From the NCBI RefSeq assembly GCF_900141905.1, contig NZ_FQZF01000005.1, forward strand, positions 139,792 through 203,791: a stretch of DNA of 64,000 nt, in the 5' to 3' direction. The notes under the pieces were generated by a model. It saw only the letters and a program-made list of their open reading frames with translations. It did no database searches and was not told where the DNA came from. Positions within the stretch are counted from its first letter, which is position 1; each line of letters starts with the position of its first letter. The position numbers were made by a program, and so were the translations under genes. This DNA comes from Muricoccus roseus (GTDB lineage Bacteria > Pseudomonadota > Alphaproteobacteria > Acetobacterales > Acetobacteraceae). Positions 24,199 through 33,690 of this stretch are shown here, piece after piece.

Positions 24199-24738
24199 CT
24201 ACTTGGGCGCCAGCACCATGATCATCTGCCGGTTTTCCAGGCGGGGCATGGATTCGACCTTCACGGTCTCGGCCATTTCGTTCCGGATCCGCTCCAGCAC
24301 CTTCGCGCCGAGGTCCTGGTGGGCCATTTCACGGCCACGGAAGCGCAGGGTGACCTTCACCTTGTCGCCTTCCTCGATGAAGCCCTTCATCTGCCTCATC
24401 TTCACTTCGTAGTCGTGGTCGTCGATATTCGGACGAACCTTGATTTCCTTGATCTCGACGACCTTCTGGCGCTTGCGCGCCTCGTTGGCCTTCTTTTGCT
24501 GCTCGTACTTGAACTTGCCGAAGTCGGTGATCTTGCACACCGGAGGCTCGGCGTTCGGGCTGATCTCCAGCAGGTCCATGCCGACTTCATAGGCGCGCGC
24601 GAGGGCGTCGCGCGCGCTCATCACGCCGATCATCTCCCCTTCCTGGTCGATCAATCGGACCTGGGGCGCGCGGATCTCCTCGTTTACCCGCGGTCCGTCG
24701 CGGGTCGGGAGGGTGTTGGGCATTGGGCCTCGGGCCAG
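24199..24738 (-). CDS. infC: Translation initiation factor IF-3 (probable CTG start)
   Basis: IF-3 prevents premature 30S-50S joining and proofreads start codons. The product has the N-domain segment [20 protein letters not shown], the linker [17 protein letters not shown] and the C-domain [18 protein letters not shown] and [17 protein letters not shown]. Two starts are possible. ATG at 24723 has no ribosome-binding site at a useful distance. CTG at 24738 lies exactly 6 bases after a CAGGAG site and gives the familiar (start)-Ala-Arg N-terminus. IF-3 genes often use rare start codons for autoregulation, so I prefer CTG; length is then 179 residues. thrS lies upstream, as in the E. coli thrS-infC order, but rpmI-rplT do not follow. 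Confidence 0.93.
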   Translation of the reverse strand: MARGPMPNTLPTRDGPRVNEEIRAPQVRLIDQEGEMIGVMSARDALARAYEVGMDLLEISPNAEPPVCKITDFGKFKYEQQKKANEARKRQKVVEIKEIKVRPNIDDHDYEVKMRQMKGFIEEGDKVKVTLRFRGREMAHQDLGAKVLERIRNEMAETVKVESMPRLENRQMIMVLAPK

Positions 24739-24866
24739 GGTAGTCTCCTGTCGTGGTGGTCGTAGCGGATTTATGGTGCGCGATGGTCGCGTCTGCAACC
24801 GCCGCGCTCAAAGGTCAAGCCGGTTTCCGGGGCTGAGTGGCCGGGCGGCGGCGCGGAGCGGGGGTG

Positions 24867-26828
24867 TCAGGCCCCGACATCGGTGGTGGCGAAGCTGCCC
24901 TGCTGGTCCGGGGGCGCGGCCTCGGCCACCAGCCGGGCGATGGCCTCGGCGAGCGGCAGGGTCTCCTGCTCCCGCCCGGGGAGGCGGCGGAGGACGATGT
25001 TGCGCTCCTCGGCCTCCCGCCGGCCGACCACGGCCAGGATGGGGACGCGGGCCTCGATATGCTCGGCCACCTTGCGGTTGATCTTCTCGTTCCGGATGTC
25101 GGTCGAGACCGCGAGGCCGGCGGCGCGCATGGTCTCGGCCACCTCCTCGGCGAAGGGGGCGGCGTCATCGACGATGGAGGCGACCACCACCTGGGTGGGG
25201 GCGAGCCAGAGCGGGAAGCGGCCGGCATGTTCCTCGATGAGGATGCCGAGGAAGCGCTCGAAGCTGCCGAGGATGGCGCGGTGGAGCATGACGGGGCGGT
25301 GCTTGGCGCCGTCCTCGCCCACATATTCAGCGTCCAGGCGCTCCGGCAGGACGAAGTCCACCTGGAGGGTGCCGCACTGCCAGTCGCGGCCGATGGCGTC
25401 GCGCAGGACGAATTCGAGCTTGGGGCCGTAGAAGGCGCCCTCCCCCGGGTTCAGCTCGTATTCGACGCCGGCGGTGGCGCAGGCCTCGCGCAGGGCGCCC
25501 TCGGCGCGGTCCCAGGTCTCGTCCGTGCCGGCGCGGGTGGCCGGGCGGTCGGAGAACTTCACGCGGAAGGACTGGAAGCCGAAGTCGCGGTAGATGGAGG
25601 AGAGCAGGGCGACGAAGCGGACGGTTTCGGCCGCGATCTGGTCCTCGGTGCAGAAGATGTGGGCGTCGTCCTGCGTGAAGGCGCGGACGCGCATGATGCC
25701 GTGGAGGGCGCCCGAGGGCTCGTAGCGGTGGCAGGCGCCGAACTCGGCCATGCGGAGCGGGAGCTGGCGGTAGCTGCGGATGCCCTGGTTGAAGATCTGG
25801 ACATGGCAGGGGCAGTTCATGGGCTTCAGGGCCAGGACGCGATCCTTCTCGGACTCGTCCTCCACCGTCGCGATGAACATGCTCTCGCGGAACTTCTCCC
25901 AGTGGCCGGAGGCTTCCCAGAGCTTGCGGTCCAGCAGCTGGGGGGTCTTCACCTCGTCATAGCCCGAGGCGTCCAGCCGGCGGCGCATGTAGCTTTCCAC
26001 CGTGCGGTAGAGGCGCCAGCCCTTGGGGTGCCAGAAGATGGAGCCCGTGGCCTCTTCCTGCAGGTGGAAGAGGTCCATCTCGCGGCCGATCTTGCGGTGG
26101 TCGCGCTTCTCGGCCTCCTCCAGCTGGTGGAGATGGGCGTCCAGTTCCTTCTGGTCGCGCCAGGCGGTGGCGTAGATGCGCGACAGGACGGGGTTGCGGT
26201 GGTCCCCGCGCCAATAGGCGCCGGCCACCTTCTGCAGCTTGAAGGCGCCGCCGATGTCGCCCGTGGAGCGCATATGGGGGCCGCGGCAGAGGTCCAGCCA
26301 CTCGCCCTGGCGATAGATGCTGATCGTCTCGCTCTCGGGCAGGTCCCGGATGAGCTCGGCCTTGAAGCGCTCGCCCTTGTCCTCGAAGAAGGCGATGGCC
26401 TGCTCGCGCGGCCACTCCTCCCGCTCGAAGGGGGCGTTGCGGGCGATGATCTCCCGCATCTTCGCCTCGATGGCCGGGAAGTCCTCGGGCGTGAAGGGCT
26501 GGTTGCGGGCGAAGTCGTAGTAGAAGCCGTTCTCGATGGCCGGGCCGATGGTGACCTGCGTGCCGGGGAAGAGTTCCTGCACCGCCTCGGCCAGCACATG
26601 GGCGGCGTCGTGGCGGATCATGCCCAGCGCCTCGGGGTCCCGGCGCGTGATGAAGCGGAGGCGCGCGTCGGACTCGATGGGGACGGAAAGGTCGCGCAGG
26701 ACGCCGTCCACCTCCATGGCCAGCGCCGCCTTGGCGAGGCCGGGCCCGATGGACGCGGCCACGGTAGTGCCCGTGACAGGCCCGTCGAAGGATCGGACGG
26801 AACCGTCGGGCAGCGTGATCGCGGGCAT
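24867..26828 (-). CDS. thrS: Threonine-tRNA ligase
   Basis: ThrS charges tRNA-Thr. The 653-residue protein has the N-terminal TGS domain (starting [14 protein letters not shown]), the editing domain with [19 protein letters not shown] (the HxxxH zinc-like editing motif), the class II catalytic core with NCPCHVQIF (zinc-binding Cys), [31 protein letters not shown] and [17 protein letters not shown], and a C-terminal anticodon-binding domain. The chosen ATG gives the canonical TGS start; an upstream extension is a shadow frame. infC follows after 128 bases. Confidence 0.97.
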   Translation of the reverse strand: MPAITLPDGSVRSFDGPVTGTTVAASIGPGLAKAALAMEVDGVLRDLSVPIESDARLRFITRRDPEALGMIRHDAAHVLAEAVQELFPGTQVTIGPAIENGFYYDFARNQPFTPEDFPAIEAKMREIIARNAPFEREEWPREQAIAFFEDKGERFKAELIRDLPESETISIYRQGEWLDLCRGPHMRSTGDIGGAFKLQKVAGAYWRGDHRNPVLSRIYATAWRDQKELDAHLHQLEEAEKRDHRKIGREMDLFHLQEEATGSIFWHPKGWRLYRTVESYMRRRLDASGYDEVKTPQLLDRKLWEASGHWEKFRESMFIATVEDESEKDRVLALKPMNCPCHVQIFNQGIRSYRQLPLRMAEFGACHRYEPSGALHGIMRVRAFTQDDAHIFCTEDQIAAETVRFVALLSSIYRDFGFQSFRVKFSDRPATRAGTDETWDRAEGALREACATAGVEYELNPGEGAFYGPKLEFVLRDAIGRDWQCGTLQVDFVLPERLDAEYVGEDGAKHRPVMLHRAILGSFERFLGILIEEHAGRFPLWLAPTQVVVASIVDDAAPFAEEVAETMRAAGLAVSTDIRNEKINRKVAEHIEARVPILAVVGRREAEERNIVLRRLPGREQETLPLAEAIARLVAEAAPPDQQGSFATTDVGA

Positions 26829-26988
26829 GGGGGCGGGCTTGGCCTTACTCGGAGAAAAAAGAGGGGCCGGAGAGGTGGCACCCCCCTTCCCTGAGGTCAA
26901 GCGCAGGGCGGGCGGGGCTGGCGTGCTCGGGGAGTTTGGCCCGGGCGGGCGAAAAGGGGGCACGCCTGGGCTTGGCCGGGCGCGCCGG

Positions 26989-28326
26989 TCAGGCGCCCCG
27001 CGGCAGGGCGGCATGGCGCGCCTCGAGATCGGACACCGCGGCCTGCTCCTGCAGCGTCTGGCGCCCAAGGGCGAGGGCGAGCTCGGCATGGCGCCGCAGC
27101 GCGGCGCGGCGCGCCGGCGCCTGCTCCACCGCGAGGACGGCGCCGAGCATTTCCATCAGCCGCAGGAGGACGGCGGCGGAGCCGGCGCCGTTCTGCCGGA
27201 GCATGTGGAGCATCGCGTCGAGCAACCCGTCGTAGTCCACGGCGCGGCGGAACAGGACGGCGCGCCCGGCCCGGAACACGGCCCGCCCCGGCAGGTGCCG
27301 GCCCGCCATTCCGCAGAGCACGTCCCCGAAGCGGTCGAGCACGGCGATGGCCGTGAAGGGGTCGTTGATGCCGGGCGAGAGGGCACGGACCGCCACCTCC
27401 GCGAGTTGCCGCACGGCGAATTCGAGGTCCTGCGCCGCGGCCCGCCGGTCGCCCAGGCTCATGGCCGCCCGGATCGGCCCGGCGGCCGCCTCGGCCTGCG
27501 CGGGGGGCGACACCCTGGCCACGGGCACGCCGGGGAAGACGTAGTCTCCCGGACGCAGGAGGAGATCGAGGGTGGCGCCCCGCTCCGCGGCCCAGTCCGC
27601 GAGTTCCTCCTCGTCCAGGGCGCGGAGATAGCCGCCCGCCTCCGCGAGGACGGGGGCGCCCGTCGCGGGCATGGCGAACCTGGCGGGGTCTGGCCCGCCA
27701 AGGGGCCCGCCAAGGGGCTGGTCGGGGGGCTGGTCGGGGGGCTGGTCGGGGGGCTGGTCGAGGGTCACGCGGGCGACCGCCTCGCGCAGCTCGGCATGGA
27801 CGGTGCCGATCACGGTCTCCACATTGATGCCGGAGGCGATGTGGTGGACGAACCAGGTGAGCGTCCCGACACAGAGGAGGGCGAGGAGGAGGGCACCCGT
27901 GACGCCCAGATGGGGCACGAAGCTCCCCTCCTCCACCGACCGCACGGTGCGCAGCACGACCAGCGCATAGACGAAGGTGCCGAGGAAGACACCCAGGGCC
28001 GCCTGGTTCCCGGCATCCCGGATGAAGTTCCGCAGCAGCCGCGGCCCCATCTGGCCCGAGGCGAGGGAGAGCGCGGCGACCGTGATGGAGAAGGTGGTGC
28101 CCGCGACGCCGATGGTGGAGGTGGCGATGGCGCCCAGCAGGGCCCGGGCGCCCGCCTCGCCGCCCGCATAGAGCCAGCCCTTGGGGAGAAGGGCGGCGGC
28201 CCAGCCCGACTGCTCGGCCCAGACCGCGCCCTCGCCCAGAAGCACCCCCAGGAGGACGAGGATCGCGGGGCGGAGCCAGAAGGCATCGCCGAGCGCCTCC
28301 AGCCGCTCGCGCAGGCCGGTGCTCAT
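26989..28326 (-). CDS. DUF2254 membrane protein
   Basis: The 445-residue protein has about four transmembrane segments in the first 190 residues ([13 protein letters not shown]; a central pair; [20 protein letters not shown]), with the family segment [22 protein letters not shown] cytoplasmic C-terminal domain carries [20 protein letters not shown], the DUF2254 hallmark. Function of the family is unknown. The middle contains a run of (DQPP)n encoded by 12-bp tandem repeats, which other members would not need. It diverges from the yetF-like gene across 169 bp. Confidence 0.88.
   Translation of the reverse strand: MSTGLRERLEALGDAFWLRPAILVLLGVLLGEGAVWAEQSGWAAALLPKGWLYAGGEAGARALLGAIATSTIGVAGTTFSITVAALSLASGQMGPRLLRNFIRDAGNQAALGVFLGTFVYALVVLRTVRSVEEGSFVPHLGVTGALLLALLCVGTLTWFVHHIASGINVETVIGTVHAELREAVARVTLDQPPDQPPDQPPDQPLGGPLGGPDPARFAMPATGAPVLAEAGGYLRALDEEELADWAAERGATLDLLLRPGDYVFPGVPVARVSPPAQAEAAAGPIRAAMSLGDRRAAAQDLEFAVRQLAEVAVRALSPGINDPFTAIAVLDRFGDVLCGMAGRHLPGRAVFRAGRAVLFRRAVDYDGLLDAMLHMLRQNGAGSAAVLLRLMEMLGAVLAVEQAPARRAALRRHAELALALGRQTLQEQAAVSDLEARHAALPRGA
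27692..27763. repeat. 12-bp minisatellite inside the DUF2254 gene
   Basis: Six consecutive 12-bp units: two of GGCCCGCCAAGG, then four of GGCTGGTCGGGG (the last with one change). All are in frame, encoding DQPP repeats and GGPL repeats on the minus strand. Copy-number change would alter the protein length by four residues at a time without a frameshift. Confidence 0.9.
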
Positions 28327-28495
28327 GCGGAACCGGGGCGGGCTTCGCGCCGGGCCGTGGCGGGCCTGCGGGCGGGCGGGCGCTCCTCGCCGCTTCTTCT
28401 CATGGCTTCTCCCCGCCACCCGGCCGAATGCGCCGCGTCGTCGCAACGGCAAGGCACCCCGAAGGTTGAGGCAGAGCGGGCGGCGGGGAGGCGGC

Positions 28496-28990
28496 ATGTT
28501 TTTCGACAGCTGGACGGGGCTGCTGCGGGTCCTCGTGGTCGGCACCCTTGCCTATGCCGCGCTGGTGCTGCTGCTGCGGGTGACGGGGAAGCGCACGCTT
28601 TCCAAGATGAACGCCTTCGACCTCGTCGTGACGGTCGCGCTCGGCTCTACCCTCGCGACCGTGCTGCTGAGCAAGGACGTCGCGCTGGCCGAGGGCCTGT
28701 TGGCCTTCGCGCTTCTCGTCCTGCTGCAATTCGCCATCACCTGGCTCTCGGTCCGTTCGGACCGGGTGCGGAGGCTGGTCAAGGCGGAGCCGTGCCTCTT
28801 GCTGCACGACGGCCGCTTTCTGGACGGGGCGATGCGGCGGGAACGCGTGACCCGGGACGAGGTGCGGGCCGCGGCGCGGGCGCAGGGCATCGCTTCGCTT
28901 GACGATGTGGCCGCGGCGGTCCTGGAGACGGACGGGAGCTTCTCCGTGATCCGGCGGGAAGGAAGCGCCTCCTCGCGAATCCTTCCCTGA
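28496..28990 (+). CDS. DUF421 (YetF-like) membrane protein
   Basis: The 164-residue protein has three transmembrane helices in its first 90 residues (LLRVLVVGTLAYAALVLLLR onward). The DUF421 signature follows the first: GKRTLSKMNAFDLVVTVALG, then GSTLATVLLSKDVALAEGL. The C-terminal soluble part starts KAEPCLLLHDGRFLDGAMRR and has RDEVRAAARAQGIASLDDV. This is the complete YetF/DUF421 layout at a slightly short length. The ATG is 5 bases after GGGGAGG. The family is linked to stress and spore coat functions, but no activity is known. Confidence 0.9.
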   Translation: MFFDSWTGLLRVLVVGTLAYAALVLLLRVTGKRTLSKMNAFDLVVTVALGSTLATVLLSKDVALAEGLLAFALLVLLQFAITWLSVRSDRVRRLVKAEPCLLLHDGRFLDGAMRRERVTRDEVRAAARAQGIASLDDVAAAVLETDGSFSVIRREGSASSRILP

Positions 28991-29021
28991 TCCACGCCAG
29001 GTCGCGTGGACGGGCAGCCGC

Positions 29022-29053
29022 CGCTCATTGCGCGCCCGGGCGCGCAATGAGCG
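29022..29053. terminator. 32-bp perfect palindrome after the yetF-like gene
   Basis: CGCTCATTGCGCGCCC and its exact complement abut with no loop, between the convergent yetF-like and purU genes. No T-run follows. It could fold as a hairpin that stabilises or terminates transcripts, or be a protein-binding palindrome; which one cannot be told from sequence. Confidence 0.45.
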
Positions 29054-29146
29054 CGGAGGCCAGACCGCCGGCGCCGGGCCAGGGGGGCGGGAGGCCCGGA
29101 GCCTCCGGCGCCCTGCCGGAAGGGGGCCTCTTCCCCCCGGGGTGGC

Positions 29147-30010
29147 TCAGTCCCGGAACACCACGGTGCGCGCGCCGTTGAGCAGGATGCGGTCCTCCAG
29201 CTGCCACAGCAGGGCGCGGGAGAGGACGCGGCGCTCGATGTCGCGGCCCTGGCGGACGAGGTCGTCCGGCGTGTCGTTGTGGGAGATGCGCTCGACGTCC
29301 TGTTCGATGATCGGGCCTTCGTCGAGGTCGGCGGTGACGAAATGGGCGGTGGCGCCGATGAGCTTCACGCCGCGGGCATGGGCCTGGTGGTAGGGGCGCG
29401 CGCCCTTGAAGCCGGGCAGGAAGGAGTGGTGGATGTTGATGCAGCGGCCGGCCAGCTTCGCGGCGAGGCCGTCGGACAGGACCTGCATGTAGCGGGCGAG
29501 GATGACCAGCTCGGCGCCGGATTCGCGGATGACGCGCCAGACCTCGGCCTCCTGTTCCATCTTCGTGGACTTGGTGACGGGCAGGTGGTGGAAGGGAACG
29601 TCCGCGAAGTCGAGGTGCTGGTAGGTTTCGCGCGGGTGGTTGGAGATGACGCCCACGAGCTCCATGGGCAGCTCGCCGAGGCGCCAGCGGTAGAGGATGT
29701 CGGCCAGGCAGTGGTCGAACTTCGAGACGAGGACCACGACCTTCCGCTTCTGCGCGCGGTCCCGCAGGGTCCATTGCATCGAGAAGCGTTCGGCGACGGC
29801 TTCCAGCCCGGTGCGGAGGGCGGGGACGTCCAGCGCGTTCTCCGGGTGGTCCAGGGTGATGCGGGCGAAGAAGCGGCGGCTCTCGACGTCGTCGTATTGC
29901 TGCGCCTCGCGGATATTGCCGCCCTGCTCGAAGATGGTGGTGGCCACGGCGGCCACGATGCCCGGGCGGTTCGGGCAGGACAGGGTGAGGACGTGCTCTG
30001 GGCGGGGCAT
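29147..30010 (-). CDS. purU: Formyltetrahydrofolate deformylase
   Basis: PurU hydrolyses 10-formyl-THF to THF and formate, balancing one-carbon pools. The 287-residue protein has an N-terminal ACT domain ([19 protein letters not shown]) and a C-terminal formyltransferase-like domain. In the latter, [29 protein letters not shown] (Asn-x-His catalytic motif) and [19 protein letters not shown] are clear. Asp at the end of the last motif completes the active site. Length is typical. It is transcribed alone, with a GC-rich convergent region downstream. Confidence 0.96.
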   Translation of the reverse strand: MPRPEHVLTLSCPNRPGIVAAVATTIFEQGGNIREAQQYDDVESRRFFARITLDHPENALDVPALRTGLEAVAERFSMQWTLRDRAQKRKVVVLVSKFDHCLADILYRWRLGELPMELVGVISNHPRETYQHLDFADVPFHHLPVTKSTKMEQEAEVWRVIRESGAELVILARYMQVLSDGLAAKLAGRCINIHHSFLPGFKGARPYHQAHARGVKLIGATAHFVTADLDEGPIIEQDVERISHNDTPDDLVRQGRDIERRVLSRALLWQLEDRILLNGARTVVFRD

Positions 30011-30137
30011 GGCGGACTCGCGGGCTGGCAGGCGCGCCGGCGGTCCGGCGCGTCCCCTGCCCTTGCCACCAAGGCCGCCGGGGGGCCAGCCCCCCCGGCG
30101 CGGCGGCCTCTGCCCAGGTCCGTCCCCAGCCTCCTGG

Positions 30138-30572
30138 TCAGCCGGCGGCGGTCACATAGTCCCGGAGGGCGGCGACCTCGCCGACCGCGGCCTCGATCCG
30201 GGCCTTCACCAGGTCTCCGATGGAGACGATGCCCAGCACCCGGCCGTCCACCAGCACCGGCAGGTGGCGGACGCGGCGGTCGGTCATCATCTCCAGCGCC
30301 CGCTCGATCGGGGTTTCGGGGGTGACGGTGTAGAGGACGCGGGTCATGGCCTCGGCGGCGGTCATGGCGCCGGCCTGGCCGTCCTGCTCGGCGAAGACTC
30401 GGACGATGTCGCGCTCGGAGAGGATGCCGTCCGGCTCGCCCTCCCCCTCCCGCACGAGCACGGCGCCGATGCGGTGGCGGACCAGCAGGCGGGCGGCCTC
30501 GGCGAGGGTGGCGCGGGGGGAGAGGCTGACCACCTCGGCGCCCTTGTTCCGCAGGATCGAAGCAACGGTCAC
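30138..30572 (-). CDS. Two-CBS-domain protein
   Basis: The 144-residue soluble protein consists of two CBS modules: the first around [20 protein letters not shown] and [14 protein letters not shown], the second around [20 protein letters not shown] and [13 protein letters not shown]. Such stand-alone pairs bind adenine nucleotides. The GTG start follows a GAGGAGG site by 5 bases; an earlier in-frame ATG lacks such a site and would add a non-homologous tail. Ligand and partner are unknown. Confidence 0.9.
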   Translation of the reverse strand: MTVASILRNKGAEVVSLSPRATLAEAARLLVRHRIGAVLVREGEGEPDGILSERDIVRVFAEQDGQAGAMTAAEAMTRVLYTVTPETPIERALEMMTDRRVRHLPVLVDGRVLGIVSIGDLVKARIEAAVGEVAALRDYVTAAG

Positions 30573-30655
30573 GGCATCCTCCTCAGGCGTCTCGTTGCGG
30601 CCATGGTGCCAGCCGGGCGGGGGGCGGCCGCAAGCGTAAAGCGTGGGACTCACCG

Positions 30656-30700
30656 GCGCGTGACAGGGGGGCGCGTGACAGGGGGGCGCGTGACAGGGGG
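30656..30700. repeat. 15-bp tandem repeat, three perfect copies
   Basis: GCGCGTGACAGGGGG is repeated three times without a mismatch, ending 4 bases before the stop codon of ndvA and 83 bases upstream of the CBS gene start. It could affect ndvA 3' processing or the CBS promoter. No hairpin is evident. Confidence 0.9.
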
Positions 30701-30704
30701 TGGC

Positions 30705-32486
30705 TCAGGCCGCCACCGGGTTGGCCTTCTTCGCCTCGGCGCCGGAGAGCTGGGTGCGGACGAGTTCGGCGAAGCGCTCGCCGAGTTCGACCAACTCCTC
30801 GAACGTGCCGCGCTCGACGATGCGGCCCTGGTCGAAGACGAGGATCTCGTCGGCGTCGCGGATGGTGGAGAGGCGGTGGGCGATGATGAAGGTGGTGCGG
30901 CCCTCCATCAGCACCTTCAGGGCCTTCTGGACGCGGGCCTCGGTGGCGGCGTCGAGGGCGCTGGTCGCCTCGTCCAGGATGAGGATGGGCGGGTCCTTCA
31001 GCAGGGCGCGGGCGATGGAGAGGCGCTGCTTCTGCCCGCCGGAGAGCTGGGCGCCGCGCTCGCCCACGCGGGTGTCGTAGCCCTGGGGCTGGCGGGTGAT
31101 GAAGTCATGCGCCTCGGCCATGCGGCAGGCCTGCTCGATCTGCTCCTGGGTGGCGTCGGGGCGGCCGATGAGGAGGTTCTCGCGGATGGTGCGGTTGAAC
31201 AGCATCGCGTCCTGGAAGACGACGCCGACGTTGCGGCGCAGGCTTTCGAGGGAGATGTCGCGCAGGTCGTGGCCGTCGATGGTGACCTGGCCCTCGATGG
31301 GATCCCAGAGGCGCTGGAGGAGGGACATGGCGGTGGACTTGCCGGCGCCGGTCTGCCCGACCAGGGCGACGGTCTTGCCGGGCGGGGCGGTGAAGGAGAC
31401 GTCGTTCAAGATGCGGCCGCCGCCGGGATAGCCGAAGGCGACATGGTCGAACACGACCTCGCCGCGGACGCGGGGGAGGTCGATGGCGTCGAATTTCTCG
31501 GGGACGCTGCTGCGGGCATCGAGCACGGAGAAGACCTCGCGCAGGCCGGGGACCTGCATCAGGAGGCGGGAGACGAAGCCGACCGCGCCTTCGAGCCGGC
31601 CGATGAGCATGGTGGCGAAGCCCATGAAGGAGACGATCTCGCCGACGCTCGCCTGGCCGTTCATGTGCAGCCAGGTGCCGAGGATGAAGATGGTGATGAC
31701 CGAGACGGTGCTGGCGGAGCGGGTGAGCACCGAGACGACGGCCCACCAGTTCAGCACGGGGAACTGGTGGTCCAGCACCTGGCGCATGATGTCTCCGAAC
31801 AGCTTCGCCTCGGCCGACATGCGGGTGAAGGACTGGACGACGACGACGTTGGAGAGGGCGTCCTGGGCGTTGCCGGCGAGCTGGGACTGGAAGTCCTCCA
31901 CCTTTTCCTGGGCTTCCTGGGTGCGGCTGACGACGAAGGCCGCGACGACGATGAAGACCAGCACCAGCACCAGCAGGATGATGGCCAGCCGCCAGTTCAT
32001 GAAGAAGGTGAGCGGGAGCAGCACGAAGCCGGTGATGAAGGTGGTCAGGTGTTCCCGGAAGAAGGAGAGCCAGATGGCGAAGAGGTGGTCGGTGCCGACG
32101 AGCATGATCTTCATCAGCCGCCCCGAGGCCGTGTCCCCGTGGAAGGAGAGCGGCATGGCGAGGACGTGCTGGAAGTAGCGGTGCATGACCGCCAGGCGGT
32201 TGCGGTGCGCCATGCGGTCCGCCAGGAGGCTGACGGCGACGTTGGCGGCGATGCCGGTGAGGCCGACCGCCCCCCAGACGATGAGGAGCGCGACGGCCTG
32301 ACGCCAGACCTCGTCCTGCGGCAGGCGGTCCGCGCCCGAGAGAACGTCCACCACCCGGCCGAACAGGACAGGCTCGAGGAATTGGAGCCCCGCGAGGGCG
32401 AGGGCGGCGAGGGCCAGGCCGATCGCCACCCATTTGTCGGGCGCGAGAAGCCCGAGCACCCGCGCATAGGTCTGAAGAAAGCCCAT
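30705..32486 (-). CDS. ndvA: NdvA-type glucan ABC exporter (ATPase-permease fusion)
   Basis: The 593-residue half-transporter has six transmembrane helices (about residues 20-310), then an ATPase domain. The ATPase has Walker A GQTGAGKST, Q-loop VGVVFQDAMLFNRTIREN, signature LSGGQKQR, Walker B ILILDEATSALD and H-loop IIAHRLST. The N-terminus MGFLQTYARVLGLL and the WWAVVSVLTRSASTVSV region match NdvA/ChvA, which export cyclic beta-1,2-glucan to the periplasm for osmotic adaptation. The glucan synthase ndvB is not in the window, so another glucan or lipid substrate remains possible. It diverges from the Bug gene at 32681. Confidence 0.88.
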   Translation of the reverse strand: MGFLQTYARVLGLLAPDKWVAIGLALAALALAGLQFLEPVLFGRVVDVLSGADRLPQDEVWRQAVALLIVWGAVGLTGIAANVAVSLLADRMAHRNRLAVMHRYFQHVLAMPLSFHGDTASGRLMKIMLVGTDHLFAIWLSFFREHLTTFITGFVLLPLTFFMNWRLAIILLVLVLVFIVVAAFVVSRTQEAQEKVEDFQSQLAGNAQDALSNVVVVQSFTRMSAEAKLFGDIMRQVLDHQFPVLNWWAVVSVLTRSASTVSVITIFILGTWLHMNGQASVGEIVSFMGFATMLIGRLEGAVGFVSRLLMQVPGLREVFSVLDARSSVPEKFDAIDLPRVRGEVVFDHVAFGYPGGGRILNDVSFTAPPGKTVALVGQTGAGKSTAMSLLQRLWDPIEGQVTIDGHDLRDISLESLRRNVGVVFQDAMLFNRTIRENLLIGRPDATQEQIEQACRMAEAHDFITRQPQGYDTRVGERGAQLSGGQKQRLSIARALLKDPPILILDEATSALDAATEARVQKALKVLMEGRTTFIIAHRLSTIRDADEILVFDQGRIVERGTFEELVELGERFAELVRTQLSGAEAKKANPVAA

Positions 32487-32680
32487 GCTGATCCCGTCCC
32501 CTCCGCAGGCCGCCGAACCCGCCCGAGGGGGCAACGCCGCAGCGCGGGATCGGATGCAGGAGGGAAGGCCAGCTGGGGCCCCCTTGCAAGGGCGGCCTCG
32601 GCGCGGCACCTGTTGCGGCAATAGCCGCGACTCCAGGAAGGGGCAGAAGCTCCCGCAGGCGGCGCCACAGGAGGATGTTC

Positions 32681-33685
32681 ATGACCCTTTCCCGCCGCGC
32701 GGCCCTGGCCGCACCCGCCCTTGCCCTTCTGCCCGGGCTCGCCCGCGCCCAGGCCGGCGGTGCCGCCGGCTATCCGGCGCGGCCCGTCCGGCTCGTCGTG
32801 CCCTTCACCCCGGCGGGCACCACGGATGTGGCGGCGCGGATCATCAGCGAGCGGCTGCAGTCGCGGCTGGGCCAGCCCTTCACGGTGGAGAACCGGCCCG
32901 GGGCAGGCGGCAATGTCGGCTCGGACTACGTCGCGAAGGCGGAGGCCGATGGGTACACGCTGCTGATGCAGACCGTTTCCAGCGGGGCGATCAACTACAC
33001 GCTCTATGAGGGGCGCATCCCCTACAAGCCGGACGACCTCGCGGAGGTGGCGCTGGTGACGCGGGTGCCGAACGTGATTTTCGCCACCCCTTCCCTGCCT
33101 GTCCGCACGCTGCGGGAGCTGGTGGCCTATGCGAAGGCCAATCCGGGCAAGCTGAACTTCGGATCCTCGGGCGCCGGCACCTCGCTGCATGTGACGGGGG
33201 AGCTGCTGAAGATGGAGGCCGGCGTGCAGATCACGCATGTGCCGTTCCGCGGCGCGGGGCCGATGATGATCGACGTGATGGCGGGGCGGATCGAGATGGG
33301 GGTGGACAACCTCCCCTCCGCCATCGGGCATATCCGCGACGGGCGGCTGCGGGCGCTGGCGGTGACGACGAAGACCCGGACCCCGGCGCTGCCGGACGTG
33401 CCGACCACCGCTGAGGAGGGCTTCCCCGGCGTGGAGGCCACCGGCTGGTTCGGCATCCAGGCGCCGGCCCGCACGCCCCGGCCGATCATCGAGCGGCTGG
33501 GCACCGAGATCGACGCCATCCTCAAGGAGCCCGGGACGAAGGCGAAGATCGCCGACCTGGGCGGGATGATGCCGGAGCTGACCCCGGATGGCGGGACCTC
33601 GCCCGCCGCCTTCACCACCTTCGTCCGGGCCGAGATCCGGAAGTGGGGCGACGTGGTCCGCAAGTCCGGCGCAACCGTGGAGTAG
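32681..33685 (+). CDS. Bug-family (TctC) periplasmic binding protein
   Basis: The 334-residue protein has a signal peptide with a Tat-like SRRAAL segment, then the Bug fold. The fold shows PARPVRLVVPFTPAGTTDVA near the N-terminus, VENRPGAGGNVGSDYVAKA, the ligand loop FGSSGAGTSLHVTGELLK, and HVPFRGAGPMMIDVMAGR. These extracytoplasmic receptors bind carboxylates for tripartite tricarboxylate transporters. The ATG at 32681 lies 6 bases after AGGAGG; an ATG two codons earlier is too close. A second Bug gene follows after 5 bases. No TctA/TctB genes are near, so both are orphan receptors. Confidence 0.93.
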   Translation: MTLSRRAALAAPALALLPGLARAQAGGAAGYPARPVRLVVPFTPAGTTDVAARIISERLQSRLGQPFTVENRPGAGGNVGSDYVAKAEADGYTLLMQTVSSGAINYTLYEGRIPYKPDDLAEVALVTRVPNVIFATPSLPVRTLRELVAYAKANPGKLNFGSSGAGTSLHVTGELLKMEAGVQITHVPFRGAGPMMIDVMAGRIEMGVDNLPSAIGHIRDGRLRALAVTTKTRTPALPDVPTTAEEGFPGVEATGWFGIQAPARTPRPIIERLGTEIDAILKEPGTKAKIADLGGMMPELTPDGGTSPAAFTTFVRAEIRKWGDVVRKSGATVE

Positions 33686-33690
33686 TATGA

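Noticed and set aside
28428-28480. EcfG-like motif (CGCAAC-N16-GGTT) upstream of the yetF-like gene
   Set aside because: Two mismatches to consensus in GC-rich DNA; not strong enough to call.
29697-32624. 975-residue plus-strand frame opposite purU, CBS and ndvA
   Set aside because: Shadow of well-supported minus-strand genes.
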